From: Glaciimonas sp.
GTDB taxonomy: Bacteria > Pseudomonadota > Gammaproteobacteria > Burkholderiales > Burkholderiaceae_D
Assembly: GCA_012927585.1 (NCBI GenBank)
Contig: JABBOY010000012.1
Span: 24,051-88,050, forward strand
Length of the DNA stretch: 64,000 nucleotides
Direction: 5' to 3'
Part shown: positions 9,700-19,050 of the stretch, piece by piece
Layout of the letters: each line of letters opens with the position of its first letter
Position numbering within the stretch: position 1 is the first letter of the stretch
The notes under the pieces: model-generated
Databases searched by the model: none
What the model saw: only the letters and a program-made list of their open reading frames with translations
Told to the model about the DNA's origin: nothing
Translations under genes and position numbers: made by a program

Positions 9700-12600
9700 A
9701 TGGCGCTCGCAACGGTTTCTCTCGAAGACAAATACACGTGTGAGCATGGCCGCGTTTTCCTGACCGGCGTCCAGGCGCTGGCGCGCCTGCCGATGCTGCA
9801 GCATCAGTGCGACATGGCCGCTGGACTGAAAACCGCCGGTTATATTTCGGGCTATCGCGGCTCGCCATTGGCCGGACTGGATTCGGCGTTGCACGACGCC
9901 GGACACTTCCTGCGCGAACACAACATAACCTTCCATCCCGGCATCAACGAGGATCTGGCCGCCACTGCGATCTGGGGCACGCAGCAATTGCATTTATTCC
10001 CGCAACCGAAGTATGACGGCATCTTCTCGATGTGGTACGGCAAGGGTCCTGGCGTCGATCGCTGCGGCGATGTCTTCAAGCATGCCAATTACGCAGGCAC
10101 TTCCCGGTTCGGTGGTGTGCTGGCGATTGCCGGCGACGACCACAGCGCACGCTCCTCGGCGGTGGCGCACCAGAGCGAGCATGTATTCTCGGCTTGTGCG
10201 ATGCCGGTGCTGGCGCCGGCCGGAGTTCAGGAATACCTCGATCTCGGTCTTCACGGCTGGGCCATGTCGCGCTATTCCGGCTTGTGGGTGGCGCTGAAGA
10301 CCACCTCCGATTCGATCGAGAGTTCCGGTACCGTCGAGATGGATACGCAGCGCGTGCAGATCCACTTGCCCGACGATTTCACGCTGCCGTCCGACGGCAT
10401 GCACCTGCGCTGGCCCGACCCGCAACTGGCGCAGGAAAGGCGGATGCAGGAATTCAAGATCTATGCGGCGCTCGCCTATGTCCGCGCCAACCGGCTCAAT
10501 TATCTGGTGTTCGATTCGCGCCGCCCGCGTTTCGGCATCATCGCCTGCGGCAAGGCTTACCTCGACGTGCGCCAAGCGCTGAACGACCTCGGCATCGACG
10601 ACAGGCTAGCTGACGAAATCGGCCTGCGCCTATACAAGGTCGGCATGCCGTGGCCGCTGGAAGCCGACGGCGTGCGTCATTTCGCCGAAGGGTTGGAAGA
10701 AATCCTGGTGGTGGAGGAAAAACGCCAGATCATCGAATACCAACTCAAGGAACAGCTCTACAACTGGCGCGAGAATGTACGTCCGCGCGTGGTCGGCAAG
10801 TTCGACGAGACCGGCGAATGGCCAGCGCCGCCGCACCGCTGGCTGCTGCCGCCGACAGGAGAACTAACCCCCACCATCGTGGCGCACGTGATCGCGGCGC
10901 GCATCGCGCGTTTTCATACTTCCGACAAGATTAGCCGGCACCTGGCCTTCCTCGATGCCCGGGAGGCGGCGCTGGCCAAGCCGCGCGTAGTGATGCCGCG
11001 CACCCCCTACTTCTGCTCGGGCTGCCCGCACAACCAGTCGACCCGCGTGCCGGAAGGATCAAACGCGCTGGGTGGCGTCGGCTGTCATCTGATGGCGGTC
11101 TGGATGGGGCGCAACACGGTGACCATCAGCCACATGGGCGGCGAAGGTGCAACCTGGCTTGGCGTGGCCGGGCATTCCGGCACGCAGCACGTATTCGCCA
11201 ACATGGGCGACGGCACCTACCATCATTCCGGCCTGCTGGCGATCCGCGCCGCCGTGGCGGCCGACGTCAACATCACCTACAAAATCCTGTACAACGATGC
11301 GGTCGCGATGACCGGTGGCCAGCCGGTGGACGGCCCGCTCAACGTGCCGCAGGTCACGCGCCAGATCGACGCGGAAGGTGTGCGCCGCATCGTCGTGTTG
11401 GCCGACGACCCAAAGAAGTACGCAAAAGATGCCGGATTCGCACCGTGCGTGGAAATCCGCCCACGCGAAGACCTGGAAGCGATGCAGCGCACCCTACGCG
11501 AGACGCCCGGCGTCAGCGTGCTGATCTATGACCAGACCTGCGCCGCCGAAAAGCGCAGGCGCAGAAAGCGCGGCACTTATTCCGACCCGGCGCAGCGCAT
11601 CTTCATCAACGAACTGGTGTGCGAAGGCTGCGGCGACTGCAGCGCGAAATCCAACTGCCTGTCGGTGGTGCCGGTGGAAACCGAATTTGGCCGCAAGCGC
11701 ATGATCGACCAGTCGAGCTGCAACAAGGATTACTCCTGCGTGGAAGGCTTTTGCCCCAGCATCGTCACCGTCGAAGGCGGTGCGCTGCGCAAGGGCAAAG
11801 TGGCGGTATCGGGCAGCGCGGATTTCGTCGGCATTCCCGAACCGGCGCTGCCAGATCTGGCGACGCCCTACAACATCCTGATCGCCGGCATCGGCGGCAC
11901 CGGCGTGGTCACCATCGGCGCGTTGATTGGCATGGCGGCCCACCTCGAGGGCCGGGGAGTGTCAGTGCTGGACATGACGGGCCTGGCGCAAAAAGGCGGC
12001 GCGGTGCTATCGCATGTGCGCCTAGCCGATCGTCAGGACAAATTGCACGCAACGCGCATTGCGACCGGCGATGCTAACAGCGTACTCGGCTGCGACCTCG
12101 TGGTCGTCGTCAGCGACGATGCGCTGGGCAAAATGCATGCCGGCTTCACCTGTGCCGTCGTCAACACCGGCCAGGCGATTACCGGCGATTTCCTGCGCGA
12201 CCCGGACTACGCCTTTCCGCGCGCAGCCATGCAGGATCAAATACGCGGCGCGGTCGGTGCCAACGCGGCGGATTTGGTCGATTTCACGCGCCTGGCCGCA
12301 TTACTGACCGGGCATGCCATCATGGCCAACATGTTCATGCTCGGCTATGCCTATCAGAAGGGGCTGGTGCCGGTTTCTTCCGCAGCGCTGTTGCAGGCGA
12401 TCGAACTGAACGGCGTCGCCGTCGAGGAAAACAGCAAGGCTTTTCTCTGGGGCCGGCGCGCCGCTTTCGATCCGAAAGGCGTCGAGCGTATCACGTGCGC
12501 CGTCGAACCGGTCGTTCCGTCCCACATACCGTCGCACACCCTGGAGGAAACCATCGCGCGCCGCGGAAACTATTTGAGCGGCTATCAAAATCAGGCTTAC

Positions 12601-13254
12601 GCGCGCCGCTACACGGATCTGGTCGAGCACGTGCGCCGTGCCGAAACCGCGCTTGCGCCGGACAGCACAGCCCTGACCGATGCGGTGGCGCGCAACTATT
12701 TCAGGCTGCTGGCCTGCAAGGACGAATACGAAGTGGCACGACTCTACACCGATCCAGGGTTCACGCAGGCGCTGCAAGCCGCATTCGAAGGCAATTTCCG
12801 GCTGCGCTTCCACCTTGCAATTCCTTTCTTGAGCCGGCCTGACCCGGCCAGCGGCGAGCCGAAAAAACGCCGCTACGGCCCTTGGATGATGCAAGCGTTC
12901 CGCCTGCTGGCGCCGCTCAAGGCACTACGCGGCACGCCCCTGAATCTGTTCGGCTATAGCGCGGAGCGCCGCCAGGAACGCGCCCTGGTCGCGCACTACG
13001 AAACGACCATCGGCATGCTGTTAGCTGACCTACGGCTCGACAACCTGGAACACGCGCTTGATATTGCCCGACTACCGGAAGGCATACGAGGCTACGGCCC
13101 GATCAAGCTGCTCAGCATGGCGGCGGCGCGGCGGCGCGAGGCTGAGTTGATGGCGGCATGGCAGAAAAGAGAGTCAGCTTCCTTCAGCCTCAGAGGGGTC
13201 GGAGGCGGCGCCGTGGAAAACCCCGCCCCATGTTCACATGGGGATTGTCTATGA
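9700..13254 (+). CDS. Indolepyruvate:ferredoxin oxidoreductase-type fused protein
   Basis: A single 1184-residue chain carries what other organisms split into subunits. The thiamine-diphosphate segment GDGTYHHSG is at about residues 505-513 and continues to AMTGGQ. Cysteine clusters CEGCGDC and CVEGFCPS lie at about 640-690, and the gamma-type domain starts GIGGTGVVTIGALIG near 728. A long C-terminal extension follows. Members oxidise aryl-2-oxoacids such as indolepyruvate or phenylpyruvate to the acyl-CoA, reducing ferredoxin. ATG 9700 has GAGG upstream and is preferred to the TTG at 9670. It could supply indoleacetyl-CoA or phenylacetyl-CoA to neighbouring pathways. Confidence 0.9.
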   Translation: MALATVSLEDKYTCEHGRVFLTGVQALARLPMLQHQCDMAAGLKTAGYISGYRGSPLAGLDSALHDAGHFLREHNITFHPGINEDLAATAIWGTQQLHLFPQPKYDGIFSMWYGKGPGVDRCGDVFKHANYAGTSRFGGVLAIAGDDHSARSSAVAHQSEHVFSACAMPVLAPAGVQEYLDLGLHGWAMSRYSGLWVALKTTSDSIESSGTVEMDTQRVQIHLPDDFTLPSDGMHLRWPDPQLAQERRMQEFKIYAALAYVRANRLNYLVFDSRRPRFGIIACGKAYLDVRQALNDLGIDDRLADEIGLRLYKVGMPWPLEADGVRHFAEGLEEILVVEEKRQIIEYQLKEQLYNWRENVRPRVVGKFDETGEWPAPPHRWLLPPTGELTPTIVAHVIAARIARFHTSDKISRHLAFLDAREAALAKPRVVMPRTPYFCSGCPHNQSTRVPEGSNALGGVGCHLMAVWMGRNTVTISHMGGEGATWLGVAGHSGTQHVFANMGDGTYHHSGLLAIRAAVAADVNITYKILYNDAVAMTGGQPVDGPLNVPQVTRQIDAEGVRRIVVLADDPKKYAKDAGFAPCVEIRPREDLEAMQRTLRETPGVSVLIYDQTCAAEKRRRRKRGTYSDPAQRIFINELVCEGCGDCSAKSNCLSVVPVETEFGRKRMIDQSSCNKDYSCVEGFCPSIVTVEGGALRKGKVAVSGSADFVGIPEPALPDLATPYNILIAGIGGTGVVTIGALIGMAAHLEGRGVSVLDMTGLAQKGGAVLSHVRLADRQDKLHATRIATGDANSVLGCDLVVVVSDDALGKMHAGFTCAVVNTGQAITGDFLRDPDYAFPRAAMQDQIRGAVGANAADLVDFTRLAALLTGHAIMANMFMLGYAYQKGLVPVSSAALLQAIELNGVAVEENSKAFLWGRRAAFDPKGVERITCAVEPVVPSHIPSHTLEETIARRGNYLSGYQNQAYARRYTDLVEHVRRAETALAPDSTALTDAVARNYFRLLACKDEYEVARLYTDPGFTQALQAAFEGNFRLRFHLAIPFLSRPDPASGEPKKRRYGPWMMQAFRLLAPLKALRGTPLNLFGYSAERRQERALVAHYETTIGMLLADLRLDNLEHALDIARLPEGIRGYGPIKLLSMAAARRREAELMAAWQKRESASFSLRGVGGGAVENPAPCSHGDCL

Positions 13255-13309
13255 AATTCAAATGCTAAACTGTCCACCAAAGTGGCACCCCCACCGCCTG
13301 CCGGCTCAA

Positions 13310-14476
13310 TCACCCGCCATACGCGTAGGTGAACTTATTCTTTTGAATCCGCCCCATCACGCGCGAACGCTGATCGAGACCCACGTGGTCTTTCGGATTC
13401 ATGTTGATAATGCCCTGTGGAACAGTCAGGTTCTTCGTGCTTTCCAGCGCATTGCGCAGCGCGGCGCGAAATTGCTTGGTGCCAGGCTGTCCGCTCTTGA
13501 GGGCCTGCGGCACTGCGTTCGCTATCAGCATGTAAGCACCCCAAGCGTCGGCCGCAAACTGCGTCATCGTGTCCGCGCCATATACAGCTTCATAGCGCTT
13601 GACGAAATCCATGCCGATTTTTTTCACTGGATTGCCTTCCGGTAGCTGCTTTGCGACGACCGCAGGACCAGTTGGGAAGAAGGTGCCTTCGACATCCTTG
13701 CCGCCGACTTTCAGAAACTCGAGCGTACCGATGCCGTGGGTTTGGTAAATGCGGCCTTGGTAGCCGCGTTCGATCAAGGTCTTTTGCGGCAGCACGGCGG
13801 GCGTCGCGGATGCGGCGACCAGCACTGCATCAGGCTTCACCAACATGATCTTGAGGATCTGGCCGGTAACGCTAGTGTCGGTGCGCGCGTAGCGTTCGCT
13901 GGCGACGACCTTGATCTTGCGCAGCTCTGCCAGCTTGGAAAATTCGCGCCACCAGCCTTCACCATAAGCGTCGGAGAATCCGATAAAGCCGACGGTCTTG
14001 ACGCCGTTATCCACCATGTGCTGGGTCAGGATGGTCGCCATGTGCGAATCGTTTTGCGGCATTTTGAACACCCAAGCGCGCTTGTCATCCATCGGCTCAA
14101 CAATGGATGACGATGCGGCCAGTGTGATCATCGGTGTTTCGGATTCGGCGGCAACAGCCAGCATCGCCAAGGCATTCGGCGTAGTGTTCGAGCCGACGAT
14201 GACATCAACCTTTTCTTCCGCGCTCAGTTTGCGCGCATTGCGCACCGCGTTGGTCGGGTCGGATCCGTCGTCCAGTATCACATATTGGACTTTTTGCCCA
14301 GCAATCTCCTTTGGCCACAGCAGCATCGCATTCTTCGATGGAATGCCGATCGCGGCAGCCGGCCCGGTGGTGGAAATCGTCACACCGACTTTGATCTGCG
14401 CGTATGCGGACAAAGAGAAAGCGGCGAGAGGAATGCAGAACAAGCCGACAAATCGGCGCAACGAGGGAAATTGCAT
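13310..14476 (-). CDS. ABC transporter substrate-binding protein, Leu/Ile/Val-binding type (second copy)
   Basis: A 388-residue periplasmic binding protein. The signal peptide ends near residue 26 (AYA), followed by QIKVGVTISTTGPAAAIGIPSKNA, the usual start of the family fold. It is clearly different in sequence from the protein at 8279, so it is not a recent duplicate. ATG 14476 is preceded by AAAGGAAC. It is convergent to the fused oxidoreductase gene and divergent from the molybdopterin oxidoreductase genes. It may share the LivHMGF permease or serve one outside the window. Confidence 0.9.
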   Translation of the reverse strand: MQFPSLRRFVGLFCIPLAAFSLSAYAQIKVGVTISTTGPAAAIGIPSKNAMLLWPKEIAGQKVQYVILDDGSDPTNAVRNARKLSAEEKVDVIVGSNTTPNALAMLAVAAESETPMITLAASSSIVEPMDDKRAWVFKMPQNDSHMATILTQHMVDNGVKTVGFIGFSDAYGEGWWREFSKLAELRKIKVVASERYARTDTSVTGQILKIMLVKPDAVLVAASATPAVLPQKTLIERGYQGRIYQTHGIGTLEFLKVGGKDVEGTFFPTGPAVVAKQLPEGNPVKKIGMDFVKRYEAVYGADTMTQFAADAWGAYMLIANAVPQALKSGQPGTKQFRAALRNALESTKNLTVPQGIINMNPKDHVGLDQRSRVMGRIQKNKFTYAYGG

Positions 14477-14858
14477 CAATGTTCCTTTGGTTGAAAAAAG
14501 AGTTACGAGGAAGCAGTTCTCAAAGAGTACCGTAAATCTTCAGCGAATGACACTATTGACTTATCGAGCTGTAGCGGGATGATGTAATGTTGCTGGATGA
14601 ATACATCAAACCTTCACCATGGCTCGGCAAGTACATGAATCCCAGTGGCTCGACGTCCTGTCTGCCCGCTCAAGGCCTGGCCAAATTGCGATCATCCTGG
14701 AGATTTCTGGACTGGTTGGATAAACGTCGCGTTTTACAGATAGCAGCAACATCGGCATTGGCCTAACTTTGATGTCTGCGATAAGAGACGGTCGCGCCCG
14801 TTGATGCCTAGGCAATTGGGCGGCGACGCTTCAGCAAGTCTCAGAAAAAGGAGCCAAC
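14477..14858. promoter_or_regulatory. Divergent intergenic region before the molybdopterin oxidoreductase operon
   Basis: This gap of about 380 bases separates two divergently transcribed units, so promoters for both should lie here. AAAAAGGAG stands directly before the ATG at 14859. No convincing promoter pair, repeat or small gene was recognised. Confidence 0.4.
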
Positions 14859-17465
14859 ATGAAGACGAACACAGTGCCAAGGCAAAATTCCATGAAGCCG
14901 GGTAAATGGCTCAATTCGACGTGCAAGATGTGCCTGCACTCCTGCGGAATACGAGTGCATGTGACCGACGATGGAATCGTCAACAAGGTCGAGGGGAACC
15001 CCACCAACCCTGCTAACAGCGGCCGCCTTTGTCCCAAGGGCAATGCCGCGATTCTCCGTCACTACGATCCGAACCGCTTCAAGACCCCGCTCAAGCGCAC
15101 CAACCCCGAGAAGGGTCCGGGCGTCGATCCGAAATGGGTTCCCATCAGCTGGGACGAGGCCTATGAAACCGTGGCCCGCGAATTGAAAAAAACGCTGGAT
15201 GAGGATCCGCGTCGCCTGCTGCCGGCGATCAACAACTTCCAGAAGATGTTTCTTTGGGCATGGCCGGCCGCCTTTGGCGGCAACGCCAATTTCTTTTCGG
15301 CGGTCGGCAATTTCTGCGGCGGCGGCTATCATCCGATGAACGGTTTCGTGCACTGCGCGTTCACCGGCGTCAATGACGTCAACTACTGCAACTACTGGAT
15401 CAACGACGGCGGCGGCGATGGCTTTTCCTCGCACCTGCACACTGCGGCGCAGGCCTTCCATGTCGCCAACGCCCGCATCGACCGCAACATGCGCGTGGTC
15501 GTTGTCGAGCCGCGCCTGTCGATCGGCGGTGCCAAGGCCAACGAGTGGGTGCCGATACGGCCGGCGACCGACCGCCAGTTCGCGCTCGGCCTATGCCACG
15601 TGCTGGTGTACGAAAACCTGTACGACGTGAAATCGCTCAAGAACGACACCAACGCCCCCTACCTGGTCGGACCCGATGGCTATTTCGTGCGCAACGCCGA
15701 CGGCAAGACTTACGTCTGGGACGGCGTCGACAACCATGCCAAGCTGTGGGACGACCCGACGATCAAGGATTTCGCCCTCGAAGGCAGCTACACCGTCGAC
15801 GGCATGCAATGCAAGCCGAGCTTCCAGAAATTCAAGGACATTCTGGCCGACTGCACCCCGGAGCAAATGTCAGCGATCACCACGGTACCGGCCGAGACGA
15901 TTCGCCGCATTGCCCGCGAGTTTGCCAAGGCGGCGCAAATCGGTTCGTTCATCGAAATCGAGGGGCGCATCCTGCCGCTGCGACCGGCCGGCTATAACTA
16001 CTACCGCGGCGCCCAGGGTCACAAATACAGCGCGATGGCCAACCAGGCCTACAAGCTTGTTAACTTCCTGGTCGGCAGCATCGACACCCCCGGCGGCCAC
16101 GTCGGTTCAACCCTTGACGACCAGATGGAGGACAGCCGCTGCGGTTTCGGCAAAATCGAGGCCGGCGAAAACGGCATGATGAAGGCCAATCCGCACCAAC
16201 TGCATCCAGAGGTACCGTTCTCCTACCCACCCAACCAAGTTCACCTGATGGGCTACTTCCCGATCGGCGTCGATCCCGGTCATCTGGCCCTGGAGACGTT
16301 GGAGAATCCCGAGAAGTACGGCATGAACTACAAGCCAGACACCATGCTGCTGTGCCATGCCAATCCGATGTGGAACATCTCGGGCGAGCGCGAGCGCTGG
16401 TACAAGCAGATGCGCGACCTGCGTTTCATCGTCGCCATTGATGTCTTGCCGAACGAGTCGAACGAGTGGGCCGACGTCATTCTGCCGGCGCACGACCTGA
16501 TGGAGTCCTGGAACATGACCATGATCGAGCCGCCGCATCACGAAGGCATGTGCATGCGCCAGCCAGCTACTGCGCCGCTGTACGACACGCGCAGCGAAGA
16601 GGATATCTTCAATGAACTGTCCGAACGCCTCGGCATCCTCGGAACCTGGAACACGATGATTAACTACGCCACCGGTTTCGTCATGAAGCCGGAGTTGATG
16701 CTCGAACCGGACAGGAAGTACAGCGAGAAGGAAATCGCCGGGCGCAAGGGACTGCTGTGGAACGGCAAGAATCTCGACTGGTATGTCGAGCATGGCCACT
16801 CCGTAACGCCACGCAAGCCGCACAAATGGTATCGGCCGTGGGACGGCATGCGCCTGCATTTCTACATTGAGGACATCATCCGTGCCCGCGATACGCTAAA
16901 GGGAAAGATGGAAGACGCCAACGTGGCAATCCGTCACGAATGGTCCTGGGGCGACTATCAGCCGCTGCCGCTCCCGATACTCGACCCGGTGCACGAGGAA
17001 CCACCCGAGTTCGACTTGTATGCCATTACCTATAAGGACATCCAGATCAATTTCGGTGAAAGCCTGAGTAATCCGTGGATCGAGGACATCGTGAACAAGG
17101 ACCCGGTACACACCTCGGTGCTGCTCAACAAGAAGACCGGTGCGGCCAAAGGCCTGAAGGACGGCGATGTCGTCGAGATCGCGTCACCCTACGGCCGGAT
17201 CGTTGCGCGCGTCGCTCTCTCGGAGGGAGTGCATCCGGAAACCGTGTGCGTCTCGAATGCGCTGACCCGGATCGCCACCCAGCACTCGGGAGTAAAGATC
17301 GGCGGCGGCAACTTCAACCAACTGTTGCCGGCCAACCTCAAACACACCGATGCCTGCAGCGGTCAGCCTGAAACCGTCGCGAAGGTGAAGCTGACCAAGC
17401 TGTCAGCGCTACCGGAATACTTGACCAGGAACAGTTCTGTGTACGGCGAAAGGAGGGTGCACTAA
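14859..17465 (+). CDS. Molybdopterin oxidoreductase catalytic subunit, DMSO reductase family (PadB-like)
   Basis: An 868-residue protein with the N-terminal 4Fe-4S motif C22-x2-C25-x3-C29-x28-C58, followed by RLCPKGNA, the normal entry to the bis-MGD fold. The C-terminal third has the cofactor-binding domain (ALTRIATQHSGVKIGGGNFNQ). There is no twin-arginine signal peptide, so it should face the cytoplasm. Length, subunit order and genomic setting resemble phenylacetyl-CoA:acceptor oxidoreductase (PadB of Thauera/Azoarcus), which oxidises phenylacetyl-CoA to phenylglyoxylate. Other members of the family cannot be excluded by eye. It is coupled to the Fe-S subunit, whose start lies within its stop. 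Confidence 0.85.
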   Translation: MKTNTVPRQNSMKPGKWLNSTCKMCLHSCGIRVHVTDDGIVNKVEGNPTNPANSGRLCPKGNAAILRHYDPNRFKTPLKRTNPEKGPGVDPKWVPISWDEAYETVARELKKTLDEDPRRLLPAINNFQKMFLWAWPAAFGGNANFFSAVGNFCGGGYHPMNGFVHCAFTGVNDVNYCNYWINDGGGDGFSSHLHTAAQAFHVANARIDRNMRVVVVEPRLSIGGAKANEWVPIRPATDRQFALGLCHVLVYENLYDVKSLKNDTNAPYLVGPDGYFVRNADGKTYVWDGVDNHAKLWDDPTIKDFALEGSYTVDGMQCKPSFQKFKDILADCTPEQMSAITTVPAETIRRIAREFAKAAQIGSFIEIEGRILPLRPAGYNYYRGAQGHKYSAMANQAYKLVNFLVGSIDTPGGHVGSTLDDQMEDSRCGFGKIEAGENGMMKANPHQLHPEVPFSYPPNQVHLMGYFPIGVDPGHLALETLENPEKYGMNYKPDTMLLCHANPMWNISGERERWYKQMRDLRFIVAIDVLPNESNEWADVILPAHDLMESWNMTMIEPPHHEGMCMRQPATAPLYDTRSEEDIFNELSERLGILGTWNTMINYATGFVMKPELMLEPDRKYSEKEIAGRKGLLWNGKNLDWYVEHGHSVTPRKPHKWYRPWDGMRLHFYIEDIIRARDTLKGKMEDANVAIRHEWSWGDYQPLPLPILDPVHEEPPEFDLYAITYKDIQINFGESLSNPWIEDIVNKDPVHTSVLLNKKTGAAKGLKDGDVVEIASPYGRIVARVALSEGVHPETVCVSNALTRIATQHSGVKIGGGNFNQLLPANLKHTDACSGQPETVAKVKLTKLSALPEYLTRNSSVYGERRVH

Positions 17466-18079
17466 TGGCCAGGTGGGGCATGGTTTTCGATCTTCGGCGC
17501 TGCATCGGCTGCAATGCCTGCAGCGTCGCCTGCAAACAGGAGAACAGTCTTCCGTACGGCGTCTTTTTCACCAGGACGCTGAGCGAGGACATCGGCGAAT
17601 ATCCGCACGCGTCACGGGTCTATATCCCGACCTTGTGCAACCACTGCGAGGATGCGCCATGCGAACGGGTATGTCCGACCGGCGCAACCCACACGCGGCC
17701 GGACGGCATCGTCATGGTTGACGAGGAAAAGTGCATCGGCTGCGGTTCATGCATCGTCGCGTGTCCTTACGACCAGCGTACTCTGGTCGAACCGGAAATG
17801 CTGGAGAACGGCCTGTTCGGCGATGGCCACCTGACACCGTTTGAGCAACAGGGGTACACCCGCTTCACGCCTGGCACCGTCATCAAATGCACCTTCTGCC
17901 ACGAGCGCGTCGATGCCGGGCTCGATCCCGCATGCGTGGTCACCTGCCCGACCGATGCGCGCATCTTCGGCGACCTCGACGATCCTGAAAGCCGCGTGAG
18001 GCGCCTGATCCAGGAGCATCGCGCTCGCCAGCCAATGCCGGAAAAAAACACCAAGCCCCGTGTCTTCTACATCGACTGA
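17465..18079 (+). CDS. 4Fe-4S electron-transfer subunit of the molybdopterin oxidoreductase (PadC/DmsB-like)
   Basis: A 204-residue ferredoxin-type subunit with four cysteine groups: C13-x2-C16-x2-C19-x3-C23, then CNHCEDAPCERVCP, CIGCGSCIVACP and CTFCHERVDAGLDPACVVTCP. This is the standard four-cluster DmsB arrangement. The start overlaps the last base of the catalytic-subunit gene, and an AGGAGG site lies inside that gene's end. It would carry electrons from the molybdenum site to the membrane subunit. Confidence 0.9.
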   Translation: MARWGMVFDLRRCIGCNACSVACKQENSLPYGVFFTRTLSEDIGEYPHASRVYIPTLCNHCEDAPCERVCPTGATHTRPDGIVMVDEEKCIGCGSCIVACPYDQRTLVEPEMLENGLFGDGHLTPFEQQGYTRFTPGTVIKCTFCHERVDAGLDPACVVTCPTDARIFGDLDDPESRVRRLIQEHRARQPMPEKNTKPRVFYID

Positions 18080-18133
18080 AACGCCTGGGACAGACGCAAC
18101 CAGTATCCGAAAACAGACAAAAGGAGATAGATA

Positions 18134-19033
18134 ATGTCACGTCACTCACATGCAGCCGATGACGATTTTAGGGTAGGTTCGCGCCAACAGACGGCGTGGG
18201 GAACGCATATGGCAACCGCTTTCTTTTTCGGAGAAGCCGGTGCTGGGCTATTTTTTGTTGCCCAGTTTTTCGATTTCGTGCTGGGGATGGCAGTCGGTCT
18301 GGCCATGGTGCTGTTCGGCAAGGGTGGCGGTCACCTAATTCACCTCGGCAAGCCGTCGCGCGGTTGGCGCGCCTTTGCCAAGGTCAGCACTTCCTGGGTT
18401 AGCCGCGGACTGGCGGCCATCGCCACCTTTTCCGTGTTTGGCACGCTGCACCTGTTGCAAACGATGTATGGAATACTGCCGGCGCCGCTCGCCTGGCTAG
18501 TCGCCGGCATTGCCGTCGCTGCCTGTTTGGTGATCATGGTGTACCAGGGTTTCGCCATGTCGCACTCGTCGGCGATCACCCTCTGGAGCACCGGATTGAT
18601 GCCGATCACCAGCCTCATCTTCGCGCTGCTCAACGGCGTCTTGCTGACTATCGTGCTCGGCTACAACGCACCCTTCCTGACCAACCACGCCGAAACCCTG
18701 CGCCTCCTGCAGGCAGCCGTCATCGTATTGATCCTGTTCGGGTTGGTGACGATCCTCAGCATGCTACATGCCGCCCGCTATGGATCCGAGGGCGGGCGGG
18801 AATCGGTCAGACTGCTTCTGCGTAAGGACTTTGCGGCCACCTTCGTTCCGCTGGTGATCGGGCTGGGCATGATCGTCGCCATGTTGCTGCTCGTACTTGC
18901 GCCGAAGAGTCTGGCGACGATGATTGCCGTCACTGCCGCCGAGCTCACGGGCTACTATACCTTCCGCATTCTTGTCTTCAAGGCTGGAACTTACGATCCG
19001 GTCATGAAGTTCGGCCGCTCCTTCACACGCTGA
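18134..19033 (+). CDS. Membrane anchor subunit, NrfD/DmsC-like (PadD-like)
   Basis: A 299-residue protein with about eight hydrophobic segments. A polar N-terminus (SRHSHAADDDFRVGSRQQTAWGTH) precedes the first. The loop GGHLIHLGKPSRGWRAF is characteristic of NrfD/DmsC-type quinone-interacting subunits. AAGGAG stands eight bases before the ATG. Together with the two preceding genes it forms a membrane-bound oxidoreductase that would pass electrons to quinone, consistent with the membrane-bound phenylacetyl-CoA oxidising enzyme described in denitrifiers. Confidence 0.85.
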   Translation: MSRHSHAADDDFRVGSRQQTAWGTHMATAFFFGEAGAGLFFVAQFFDFVLGMAVGLAMVLFGKGGGHLIHLGKPSRGWRAFAKVSTSWVSRGLAAIATFSVFGTLHLLQTMYGILPAPLAWLVAGIAVAACLVIMVYQGFAMSHSSAITLWSTGLMPITSLIFALLNGVLLTIVLGYNAPFLTNHAETLRLLQAAVIVLILFGLVTILSMLHAARYGSEGGRESVRLLLRKDFAATFVPLVIGLGMIVAMLLLVLAPKSLATMIAVTAAELTGYYTFRILVFKAGTYDPVMKFGRSFTR

Positions 19034-19050
19034 CCAGCACCGGCGATTTC